A stretch of 64,000 nucleotides of DNA from Streptomyces dioscori. GTDB lineage: Bacteria; Actinomycetota; Actinomycetes; Streptomycetales; Streptomycetaceae. The position numbers and the translations under genes are program-made. The stretch spans positions 183,790-247,789 of the forward strand of contig NZ_KZ679051.1 of assembly GCF_003024195.1 (NCBI RefSeq), in the 5' to 3' direction. Shown here in pieces: positions 23,393 to 30,887 of the stretch (position 1 is its first letter; every line of letters starts with the position of its first letter). The notes beneath the pieces are model-generated. The model was not told the origin of the DNA. It worked only from the letters and a program-made list of their open reading frames with translations, and did not search any database.

Positions 23393-24733
23393 TCATCCGA
23401 TGGCCTGCCGGGTGGTGAGGACGTCGATCGCCTCCGCCACCCCGAAGGCGGGCGGCAGCGGCTCGTTGGCGACGTACAGCTTCTCCGCGACCGAGCGGGG
23501 CAGCGGGAGGTGTTCGAAGTGGCCGTGGACGACCCGGTCGGGGCCGGTGGGGCGCGGGACGAACCGGGTGACGGGCACGATGCGGAACTGTTCGCGGCCG
23601 TGCGAGACCAGCAGCGCGATCTCAGTGACCTTGCGGGAGCCGTCCGCGTGCCGGGTGAGCTGGACGACGACGTCGACCGCCGAGTTGATCTGGTCCTTGA
23701 GCGCCTCGAACGGGATCTGCACCTCGGACATCGAGCCCAGTGTCTGGAGGCGCATCAGGGCGTCCTCCGCGGAGTTCGAGTGGACGGTCGCGAGGGAGCC
23801 GTCGTGGCCCGTCGACATGGCCTGGAGCATGTCCAGGGTCTCACCGCCGCGGACCTCACCGACGATGATGCGGTCGGGGCGCATGCGCAGGGAGTTGCGG
23901 ACCAGGTCGCGGATGGTGATCTGGCCCTTGCCCTCCACGTTCGGGGGGCGGGATTCGAGGCGGATCACATGCTCCTGCTGGAGCTGCAGTTCCGCGGAGT
24001 CCTCGATGGTGATGATGCGCTCGTGGGACGGGACGAGTCCGGAGAGCGCGTTCAGGAGCGTGGTCTTTCCCGAGCCCGTACCGCCGCTGACGATGACGTT
24101 GAAGCGGGCGCGGACGAACGCGGCCAGCAGCATCAGCATCTGCTCGTCGAGCGAGCCGAGGCCGATGAGTTCGGGGAGCGTGTACGCGCGCGGGAAGCGG
24201 CGGATCGTGAGGGTGGGCCCGGTGAGGGCGAGCGGCGGGATGATGACGTTGACGCGCTCCCCGGTGGGGAGGCGGGCGTCGACCATCGGGTTCGACTCGT
24301 CCACGCGGCGGTTGACCGTGGAGACGATGCGCTCGATGGTCTGCATCAGCTGCTCGTTCGACGCGAAGCGCAGCGGGAGCTGCTCCACGCGTCCGGCGCG
24401 CTCCACGAAGATGGAGTCGGGGCCGTTGACCATGATCTCGGTGATCGACGCGTCGGCGAGGAGGGGTTCCAGGACGCCGAGGCCGAGCGCCTCGTCGACG
24501 ACCCTGCGGATCAGCTGGGAGCGCTCGGTGGTCGACAGGACCGGGCCCTCGCGGCTGATGATGTGCCCGAGGACGCGCTCCAGGCGTATGCGCCGTTCAG
24601 CGGCCGCGAGGCTCGACATCTCCGCGAGGTCGATCTCCTCCAGCAGCTTGGCACGGTAGACGGCGACGAGATGTCCGTCCTCGCGACCGGCTCCGCCCTC
24701 TTCGGGGGCGGCGATACGGGCTCGCAGGCTCAT
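23393..24733 (-). CDS. tadA: TadA/CpaF-family pilus secretion ATPase
   Basis: A 446-residue hexameric ATPase driving pilus assembly. The N-terminal domain contains LGVLEPLLADASITEIMVNGPDSIFVERAGR. Walker A is VSGGTGSGKTTLLNAL, the Asp box is RIITIEDSAELQL, Walker B is PDRIIVGEVRGGETLDMLQAMSTGHDGSLATVHSNSAEDALMRL with the His box. All catalytic residues of type II/IV secretion ATPases are present. The start is ATG with GGAG upstream. It lies between tadE-like and tadB genes. Confidence 0.96.
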   Translation of the reverse strand: MSLRARIAAPEEGGAGREDGHLVAVYRAKLLEEIDLAEMSSLAAAERRIRLERVLGHIISREGPVLSTTERSQLIRRVVDEALGLGVLEPLLADASITEIMVNGPDSIFVERAGRVEQLPLRFASNEQLMQTIERIVSTVNRRVDESNPMVDARLPTGERVNVIIPPLALTGPTLTIRRFPRAYTLPELIGLGSLDEQMLMLLAAFVRARFNVIVSGGTGSGKTTLLNALSGLVPSHERIITIEDSAELQLQQEHVIRLESRPPNVEGKGQITIRDLVRNSLRMRPDRIIVGEVRGGETLDMLQAMSTGHDGSLATVHSNSAEDALMRLQTLGSMSEVQIPFEALKDQINSAVDVVVQLTRHADGSRKVTEIALLVSHGREQFRIVPVTRFVPRPTGPDRVVHGHFEHLPLPRSVAEKLYVANEPLPPAFGVAEAIDVLTTRQAIG

Positions 24734-24748
24734 GTCTTCAACTCCTCT

Positions 24749-24895
24749 CGGTCAAGCGGTCAAGCGGTCTAGCGGTCTAGCGGTCTAACGGTCGAGCGGC
24801 TGTACGGTCCTGCGGTCTTTCAGCCGTACGGTCTGTCGGTCGTACGGTCAGTCGGTCGTGCGGTGGGTCTGTCGTGCGGTGGATCGGTCGCGCAG
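24749..24895. repeat. 9-bp tandem repeat array upstream of tadA
   Basis: Near-exact AGCGGTCTA units pass into diverged copies (ACGGTCNTG, CGGTCGTGC) for about 145 bases. The array fills the whole gap between the tadE-like stop and the tadA start. No coding potential is evident, and the ribosome site of tadA lies just outside it. Confidence 0.85.
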
Positions 24896-25270
24896 TCAGT
24901 CGTCGGTGGGCATCGTGGCCTCGCGTTGCACGGTCACGCTCGGCAGGAGGGGGATGACGGCGGGGACCTGGAGCGTGACCGTCGCGGTGGTGACGTCCGC
25001 GCCCTCGGCGGCCGACACGTTCGGGCTGAGCCAGCCGCTCACCGCCGCCGTCCCCGCCGCTCCCCCGTCGTCGCCCTGCGAGGCGGCCCGTGCGGCGGCC
25101 CGCGCCGCCGAACCGGCCTGGTTGATGCCGTAGCCGATCAGGCCGAGCTGGATGGCGGCCATCCCGACGAGCAGCAGGATCGGCAGGAAACCGGCGAACT
25201 CCAGCATGGACACGCCCCGGTCGTCCCGGTCCCGTAACCGCCGTCGCAGGCGTCGCGCGAGACGCTTCAT
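24896..25270 (-). CDS. TadE-family pseudopilin
   Basis: A 124-residue protein: a basic start (MKRLARRLRRRLRDRDDRG), then VSMLEFAGFLPILLLVGMAAIQLGLIGYGINQAGSAARAAARAAS. This is the TadE domain with the prepilin-like Glu in MLEFAG and a single membrane helix. A beta-rich C-terminal part follows. TadE and TadF proteins are processed by the prepilin peptidase and act as pseudopilins. The ATG overlaps the TGA of the TadZ-TadE fusion gene (ATGA), so the two are co-translated and perhaps made in fixed ratio. Confidence 0.92.
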   Translation of the reverse strand: MKRLARRLRRRLRDRDDRGVSMLEFAGFLPILLLVGMAAIQLGLIGYGINQAGSAARAAARAASQGDDGGAAGTAAVSGWLSPNVSAAEGADVTTATVTLQVPAVIPLLPSVTVQREATMPTDD

Positions 25271-26889
25271 CAGTCGTCCCCCTCCAGTGCGGCGCCGGCC
25301 GTTCCCTCGACCGGCCAGCCCACGTCGAAGCCCGGGAAGAACAGGGGCACCTGAGCGGTGACCGTGGCCTTCATGACCGGGCCTTCGATGCCGCAGTCGA
25401 TCCCGGCGCCGTCCCAGGCACCCGGCAGGTGCTTCCCTCCGGCGGCGCTGCAGGCACCGCCGACATCCCCGTCGATCGCGTACGCGGCGGTCGCCGCCCG
25501 TGCCGCCTCGTCCGCCGCGTTCCCGGCGAGGGAGTACGTGTAGCCGTACAGCGCGCACTGCCACAGGATCGTCATCACGACCAGCAGGATCGGGAACATG
25601 CCGGCGAATTCGAGGGTGACCGCGCCCCGGTCGCCGCCCTTGCGGCGCAGGGAGAGGGAGCCCCTGTCCTTGTCCGAGGAGATCTTGCGGCGCCGGCCGC
25701 CGCCGCCCGCGGGCTGTTCGGCCATCAGGCCCAGCTCGCCCGCCAGCGCCCACAGGGCCTGCTTGACCGTCGAGCGGGCGTCCAGGTCCTGCATCCGGCC
25801 CGCGTCGACGACGGACTGGAGTTCCTTGAACGCGGCGGGGACCGTGGTGCGGACGACCTTGGTGCCGGTGACGCGTTCGACCAGGGACGGCTGTATCTCC
25901 GTACCGCGGGCGAAGCGGTTGACGACCGTGCGGGTCTCCTCCGCCTTGCGGATCTGGAGGCGGTCCCACATGCGGACCATCCGTTTGGCGGCGCGGACGG
26001 CCACCACGTCGGGGGTGACCAGGAGCAGGGCCTGGTCGGCGAGTTCGACGGCGGCGGCGTTCGCGGCGTTCAGCTGGGCGCCGCAGTCGACGACGACGAG
26101 GTCGTAGCGGGAGCGCAGGGCGCCCAGGACCTGCCGGGCGACGCGGTCGGTGATCTCCTCGCCGCGTTCGCCCTCGGCGGGGGCCAGGAGCAGACCGAGG
26201 CCGGTGTCGTGGGCGTAGACGGCGTCCTGGAGCACGCGCGGGTTGATGTCGCTGATCGCGGCGAGGTCGGCGATGGTGCGGCGGAACTGCACGTCCAGGT
26301 ACGAGGCGACGTCGCCGGACTGGAGGTCCAGGTCGAGCAGGGCGACCGAGCGGCCCGAGGCCTGGGCGGCCAGGGCTAGCTGGACGGCGGTGACGGTCGC
26401 GCCGACGCCGCCCTTCGCGCCGGTCACCGTGACGATCGAGCCGCCGGGGCCCGTGTACAGCTCGGGGGTGGCGCTGCCCAGGTGGCGGCGCATGCCGGTG
26501 GACCAGGCGGCGGCGGCCTGGACGCGTTCGGCGAGGGCGTCGTAGCCGAGCGGCAGGCCGACGATGCCGCGCGCGCCGGAGTCCATGGCGGCGGTCAGGA
26601 CGCCGGTGCTGGTGTCGGCGGTGATGAGGACGACGCCGACGGCCGGGAAGCGCATGACCAGGTCGCGGATGACGTCGAGGGCGGGGACCGGGCCGATCCG
26701 CTCGTGGACCAGGACGACCTCGGGCAGTTCGTCGAGGGATTCGGCGGCCAGCCGGGCCAGGGTGTCCAGCAGGGCCGTGGTGTCGGGCACCGGCGGGGCG
26801 GGTTCGGCGTCGGCGAGCTGGCTCAGGAGGGTGCTGAGGGCGCGGGCCGAGTCGATGTCGCCGACGGCGGGCAGGATGCGGATGGTCAT
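25270..26889 (-). CDS. TadZ/CpaE-like ATPase fused to a TadE-like pseudopilin
   Basis: A 539-residue protein from an ATG behind GAGGG. Residues about 1-130 are a degenerate receiver-like domain (LPEVVLVHERIG, VVLITADTSTGVLTAAMDSGARGIVGLP). Residues about 140-385 are a MinD/ParA-type ATPase: deviant Walker A VTGAKGGVGATVT, switch DLDLQSGDVASYLDV, Walker B DLVVVDCGAQ. These are normal for TadZ, which localises the Tad machine. Without a stop, the frame continues through a basic linker into GAVTLEFAGMFPILLVVMTILWQCALYGYTYSLAGNAADEAARA, a complete TadE domain and membrane helix. The fusion would tie the cytoplasmic positioning ATPase to the membrane. A missed frameshift is the alternative. Confidence 0.9.
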   Translation of the reverse strand: MTIRILPAVGDIDSARALSTLLSQLADAEPAPPVPDTTALLDTLARLAAESLDELPEVVLVHERIGPVPALDVIRDLVMRFPAVGVVLITADTSTGVLTAAMDSGARGIVGLPLGYDALAERVQAAAAWSTGMRRHLGSATPELYTGPGGSIVTVTGAKGGVGATVTAVQLALAAQASGRSVALLDLDLQSGDVASYLDVQFRRTIADLAAISDINPRVLQDAVYAHDTGLGLLLAPAEGERGEEITDRVARQVLGALRSRYDLVVVDCGAQLNAANAAAVELADQALLLVTPDVVAVRAAKRMVRMWDRLQIRKAEETRTVVNRFARGTEIQPSLVERVTGTKVVRTTVPAAFKELQSVVDAGRMQDLDARSTVKQALWALAGELGLMAEQPAGGGGRRRKISSDKDRGSLSLRRKGGDRGAVTLEFAGMFPILLVVMTILWQCALYGYTYSLAGNAADEAARAATAAYAIDGDVGGACSAAGGKHLPGAWDGAGIDCGIEGPVMKATVTAQVPLFFPGFDVGWPVEGTAGAALEGDD

Positions 26890-26957
26890 CGGCACGCCCT
26901 CGCGTGTGACGGCCTCGGGGGGACTGGGAGCACAGGCTGTGAGCGCATCATGGCCTC

Positions 26958-27671
26958 CTACTTGTCCTCGTCGAGGGTGTACGAGCGGTCGCCGGGGGCG
27001 ACGGTGGCGTCGGCGCCGCCCGCGATCAGGGCGAGGCGGACGTGTTCGGCGAACGACTCGGCGTACGCGACGCGCTGGGCGTCGGCGGTGTCGAGGGCGA
27101 ACGTGATGGGGACGGCCTCGGTGGCGGTGCGGCGGCGGTCGTTGCTGGACTGGCCGGGTTCGAGCGCCGTCAGTTTGCCGACGTCGATGACGCGGGCGTT
27201 CTGCACGATGACCTTCGACTGGTCCTTGCCGTTGTCGCTCTCGTCCTTGAACGTGGCGTAGATGTTGACCCGCGAGCCCGGGTTGATCTTGCCCGCCACG
27301 CCGGTCGCCGCGTCGATCAGGATCGCGATCTCCTGCTGGCCGGCCTGCAGGGAGGGCCGGTCGACGATCATGTCCGTCTGGAGCAGCGAGCCCTTCTTCA
27401 GCTGCGTGACGGCGATCTTGCCGCGGACCTGGGAGAGGCGGGTGACGGCGGTGGACGACAGCCACCGCTCGGGCATCGAGACCTTCTCGAACTGGTCGGC
27501 CGACAGCGCCTTGTAGGGCGCGATGTCGTCCTTCAGGCGGTACGCCGCGACCTCGGGGCCGACCTTCGAGTTCACGTCGCGGATCACCGAGAGCACTCCG
27601 GCGAAGGCGCCCACGGCGCACAGGACCGAGAGGACCAGCAGGATGACGCCGCGGCGCTGGCGCGAGTTCAC
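26958..27671 (-). CDS. cpaB: CpaB/RcpC-like SAF-domain pilus protein
   Basis: A 237-residue protein starting at GTG with GAGGTGAG upstream. One N-terminal membrane helix (GVILLVLSVLCAVGAFAGVLSVI) precedes a SAF domain around residues 45-105 (DDIAPYKALSADQFEKVSMPERWLSSTAVTRLSQVRGKIAVTQLKKGSLLQ) and the CpaB C-terminal domain (IAILIDAATGVAGKINPGSRVNIYATF). CpaB proteins are periplasmic or external partners of the Tad channel. In actinobacteria, which lack the outer-membrane secretin, the role is unclear. It is the first core Tad gene of the cluster and is preceded by a repeat-rich leader. Confidence 0.92.
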   Translation of the reverse strand: MNSRQRRGVILLVLSVLCAVGAFAGVLSVIRDVNSKVGPEVAAYRLKDDIAPYKALSADQFEKVSMPERWLSSTAVTRLSQVRGKIAVTQLKKGSLLQTDMIVDRPSLQAGQQEIAILIDAATGVAGKINPGSRVNIYATFKDESDNGKDQSKVIVQNARVIDVGKLTALEPGQSSNDRRRTATEAVPITFALDTADAQRVAYAESFAEHVRLALIAGGADATVAPGDRSYTLDEDK

Positions 27672-27708
27672 TACATCTCACCTCGTGGGGACAATGCCGA
27701 GTTCAAGG

Positions 27709-27766
27709 GGTATTCACCGGTAACAGAGGGTGCTGCAAGGTATTCACCGTTATTCAGGTATGCACC
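27709..27766 (-). promoter_or_regulatory. Three copies of a 10-bp motif before the Tad cluster
   Basis: On the minus strand GGTGAATACC occurs at 27709-27718 and 27739-27748 and GGTGCATACC at 27757-27766, upstream of cpaB. A longer direct repeat (ACCTGAATAACGGTG, complement of 27745-27759 and 27763-27777) overlaps two of them. Repeated half-sites at 30- and 18-base spacing look like a cooperative activator or repressor site for the Tad operon. Confidence 0.5.
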
Positions 27767-27799
27767 GTTATTCAGGTGTACGTGCCTGACGTGCGGGGC

Positions 27800-28702
27800 T
27801 CACATGGCCCCTCGGGGCAGGGCGCGTACCGAAGAGGCTGCCCGCGCGAGCGCCGTCGGAAGCTCGTTCGACGAGGGTGGCGGCAGCGGCGCCGCACAGA
27901 AACCGCAGCGGTCCCCGATGAGTTCGAGACCGCACCAGTGGCATTCCTCGCGCCGTACGGACGAGACCAGTTGGTAGAGCACGGAGACGTCGTAGAGGCC
28001 CGCGGCGAACTCGGCGACCTTGCCGGTGCCCCACCAGCGGGCCGACTCGGCGGGCAGCGGCACGGTCGCGACGCCCTGGACGTGCCAGGCGGGGGCGAGC
28101 GTCCCGGTGAGCCAGTCGGCGGGCAGCTGCCCGGCCGCGACGAGCATCCGCGTCCCGAACTCGGGCCCGGTCAGCTCCTCCTGCCCGACGCGCACGAGCT
28201 GGGGTCGCGGCGTGGCCAGTACGGCGAACTGGGCGCCCGGCACCCAAGACTTGGCGTGGGACTTGAGGGAGACCGGGATGCGGTCGAGTCTGGCGACCGA
28301 GTTCAGCAGGGCGCCCGAGTAGATGTAGTGGGCGAGCAGCCGCGCGGAGGAGGCGAGCACTCCGGGGCTGAAGTCGCAGACGGAGAGCTGGCGCAGCTGC
28401 TGGGCGAGCAGGGCGAGGCCGAGCGGTGGCAGGTCGAGGGCGAGCAGGGCGATGCGGTCGGTCTCCAGGACGGAGCGCACCGCGTGCAGCCGCCGGATCA
28501 CCCCGGCCGGCGCGGAGGACGGATAGAGCGCGATCACATAGCCGTGCTGCTCGATGAGGGCGTACATGGCCGTGAGGGAGGCTTCGAGGCCGTCGAGGGG
28601 CTGAACGGCGGCGGGCGGGGTCTGCCGGTCGTGCGGCGGGAGCACCAGATCGGAACTGGTGACGGCTATCGCGGTCGGCACGCTGCACACCACCCCGTTC
28701 AC
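27800..28702 (-). CDS. Conserved hypothetical protein with C-terminal zinc-ribbon-like motif
   Basis: A 300-residue protein not recognised as a named family. It opens MNGVVCSVPTAIAVTSSDLVLPPHD and has no signal peptide. The body is Leu/Ala-rich and looks globular and cytoplasmic. Near the C-terminus is CHWCGLELIGDRCGFC, two CxxC knuckles spaced as in a zinc ribbon, followed by a Pro/Ser-rich tail. It precedes the Tad genes in the same direction, with about 130 bases between its stop and cpaB, so it may be the first gene of that transcript or an independent one. Function unknown. Confidence 0.75.
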   Translation of the reverse strand: MNGVVCSVPTAIAVTSSDLVLPPHDRQTPPAAVQPLDGLEASLTAMYALIEQHGYVIALYPSSAPAGVIRRLHAVRSVLETDRIALLALDLPPLGLALLAQQLRQLSVCDFSPGVLASSARLLAHYIYSGALLNSVARLDRIPVSLKSHAKSWVPGAQFAVLATPRPQLVRVGQEELTGPEFGTRMLVAAGQLPADWLTGTLAPAWHVQGVATVPLPAESARWWGTGKVAEFAAGLYDVSVLYQLVSSVRREECHWCGLELIGDRCGFCAAPLPPPSSNELPTALARAASSVRALPRGAM

Positions 28703-28962
28703 TGGGACGGGGTGGTCAACCGCGTCCCAGATCGCCCCTGTATCGCCCGAATATTGTCGTGAACAACGCCATCAATCCCTCACGGACGGACACAACTTGC
28801 CACTGTGGCGTCCTTCCGCAACTGCACCTTATCCACGGCGTGCGCCGCTCAACACCGGAAACTTGAGATCAATTCACGCAACGTGCGACATGATCCACAC
28901 AGAGTGATCCGCATATGCCTCAACTCTGCGGCGCGACAGGCGTGTTGGCCTCGCCAAAGGTC

Positions 28963-28989
28963 TTGACAACCTGATTGGTCTGGACCAGT
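28963..28989 (+). promoter_or_regulatory. Chitinase promoter with DasR-type operator
   Basis: ATTGGTCTGGACCAGT at 28974-28989 matches the dre consensus (A-C/G-TGGTCTAGACCA-C/G-T) at all but a few positions. DasR is the GntR regulator of N-acetylglucosamine and chitin genes. A consensus -35 box TTGACA lies at 28963-28968, so the operator covers the spacer and -10 region. Chitinase promoters in Streptomyces have this layout, giving repression that is lifted by amino-sugar phosphates. Confidence 0.85.
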
Positions 28990-29078
28990 TTGGAGAGGCG
29001 ACGGTGGCCACCGTGTCAGGGCCTGTGCAACAGGCTCTTGTCCCCTCCCGCACCCCCACTCCCCCACCGGAGGCCCCA

Positions 29079-30788
29079 GTGGACCGCGTATCAGGCATGC
29101 CCAGACGCAGACGGACCTGGGCCGGCGCCCTCGCCGCCGTACTCGCCGCGTCCGCCCTCTCCCTCGCCGGTGCCGGCCAGGCCTCGGCCGCGGACGTCAA
29201 CAACACCAAGAACGCCGGCTACGAGTCGGGGCTGTCCAACTGGACCTGCTCGGCGGCCAGCGGCGCCACCGTCTCCTCCCCCGTGCACGGGGGCGCCGCC
29301 GCCCTGAAGGCCACCCCGGCCGGGCAGGACAACGCCCGCTGCAGCCAGACCGTGGCCGTGAAGCCCAACTCCAGCTACACGCTGAGCGCCTGGGTGCAGG
29401 GCGGGTACGCGTACCTCGGCGCGAGCGGCACGGGGACGACGGACGTGTCGACCTGGACGCCTGACTCCTCGTCCTGGAAGCAGCTGACGACGTCCTTCAC
29501 GACGGGCGCCAACACCACGTCCGTGACGGTCTACACCCACGGCTGGTACGGACAGGCCGCCTACTTCGCCGACGACGTGTCCGTGTTCGGACCCGACGGG
29601 GGCGGCGGCACGGGCGACCCCGACCCGGTGGTCCCCGCGACCCCCGCCGGCCTGAACGTGGCCTCCACGACCTCCTCCTCCGTCTCCCTGGCCTGGAACC
29701 CGGTGTCGGGAGCGAGCGGCTACAGCGTCTACCGCAGCGGTACGAAGGTCGCGGCGGTGACCGGCACCTCGGCCACCGTCACCGGGCTGGCCGCCTCCAC
29801 CTCCTACTCCTTCCAGGTCACCGCGACGAACACGGCCGGTGAGTCGGCGAAGTCGACCGCGGTCACCGGGACCACCAAGGCGTCCTCGGGCGGCGGGGGC
29901 AACCTGCCCAAGCACGCGGTGACCGGCTACTGGCAGAACTTCAACAACGGCGCGGCCGTCCAGAAGATCTCCGACGTCCCGTCCCAGTACGACATCATCG
30001 CGGTGTCCTTCGCGGACGCCACCTCCACGCCGGGCTCCGTGACCTTCAACCTCGACTCGGCCGGGCTCGGCGGCTACACCGTCGACCAGTTCAAGGCCGA
30101 CGTCCAGGCCAAGAAGGCCGCGGGCAAGAAGGTGATCATCTCGATCGGCGGCGAGCGCGGCACGGTCGCGGTGAACGACGCCGCCTCGGCGACGAACTTC
30201 GCGAACTCCGTCTACTCACTGATGCAGACGTACGGGTTCGACGGCGTCGACATCGACCTGGAGAACGGGCTCAACGCCACGTACATGACGCAGGCGCTGC
30301 GGTCCCTGTCCTCGAAGGCCGGCTCCTCACTGATCATCACGATGGCACCGCAGACCATCGACATGCAGTCCACGTCGAACACGTACTTCCAGACGGCCCT
30401 GAACATCAAGGACATCCTCACGGTCGTCAACATGCAGTACTACAACAGCGGTTCGATGCTCGGCTGCGACGGCAAGGTGTACTCGCAGGGCTCGGTGGAC
30501 TTCCTGACCGCCCTCGCCTGCATCCAGCTGGAGGGTGGCCTCGCCCCGTCCCAGGTCGGCCTCGGCGTCCCGGCGTCGACACGCGGCGCGGGCAGCGGCT
30601 ACGTCTCCCCGACCATCGTGAACAACGCCCTGGACTGCCTGGCCAAGGGCACGAACTGCGGTTCCTTCAAGCCGTCCAGGACCTACCCGGACCTGCGCGG
30701 CGCGATGACCTGGTCCACGAACTGGGACGCCACGGCGGGCAACGCGTGGTCGAACGCGGTGGGGCCGCACGTGCACGCGCTGCCGTAG
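29079..30788 (+). CDS. Secreted family 18 chitinase with carbohydrate-binding and FnIII domains
   Basis: Hydrolyses chitin outside the cell. I chose the GTG with GGAGG five bases upstream (VDRVSGMPRRRRTWAG, 569 residues). An earlier GTG at 29004 and an ATG at 29097 are alternatives. The signal peptide (RRRR then GALAAVLAASALSLAGAGQASA) is followed by a beta-sandwich binding module (about residues 40-170). A Gly/Asp linker and an FnIII domain (PATPAGLNVASTTSSSVSLAWNPV) come next. The GH18 barrel has the catalytic DxxDxDxE in YGFDGVDIDLENGLN and the SxGG strand IISIGGERG. The dre-like operator upstream implies DasR control. Confidence 0.95.
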   Translation: MDRVSGMPRRRRTWAGALAAVLAASALSLAGAGQASAADVNNTKNAGYESGLSNWTCSAASGATVSSPVHGGAAALKATPAGQDNARCSQTVAVKPNSSYTLSAWVQGGYAYLGASGTGTTDVSTWTPDSSSWKQLTTSFTTGANTTSVTVYTHGWYGQAAYFADDVSVFGPDGGGGTGDPDPVVPATPAGLNVASTTSSSVSLAWNPVSGASGYSVYRSGTKVAAVTGTSATVTGLAASTSYSFQVTATNTAGESAKSTAVTGTTKASSGGGGNLPKHAVTGYWQNFNNGAAVQKISDVPSQYDIIAVSFADATSTPGSVTFNLDSAGLGGYTVDQFKADVQAKKAAGKKVIISIGGERGTVAVNDAASATNFANSVYSLMQTYGFDGVDIDLENGLNATYMTQALRSLSSKAGSSLIITMAPQTIDMQSTSNTYFQTALNIKDILTVVNMQYYNSGSMLGCDGKVYSQGSVDFLTALACIQLEGGLAPSQVGLGVPASTRGAGSGYVSPTIVNNALDCLAKGTNCGSFKPSRTYPDLRGAMTWSTNWDATAGNAWSNAVGPHVHALP

Positions 30789-30827
30789 CGCGGACACGCT
30801 GCCTTGGCGGCGAAGCTTTCACTTTTT

Positions 30828-30866
30828 CGGCGCCGCACCGGTGTTGTACGCACCGGTGCGGCGCCG
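30828..30866. terminator. Bidirectional terminator between chitinase and Nramp genes
   Basis: A 16-bp perfect stem (CGGCGCCGCACCGGTG at 30828-30843 with 30851-30866) and 7-base loop sit 40 bases past the chitinase stop. The convergent Nramp gene ends 22 bases beyond. A run of five T residues precedes the stem, which serves as the U-tract for the leftward transcript. Confidence 0.88.
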
Positions 30867-30887
30867 CGTCGTGTTCCGGCTGCGGAA

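Noticed and set aside
25270..27681. 803-codon continuous frame upstream of the TadZ start
   Set aside because: The upstream part is antisense/out of frame to cpaB; ATG 26889 has a ribosome site and begins the conserved domain.
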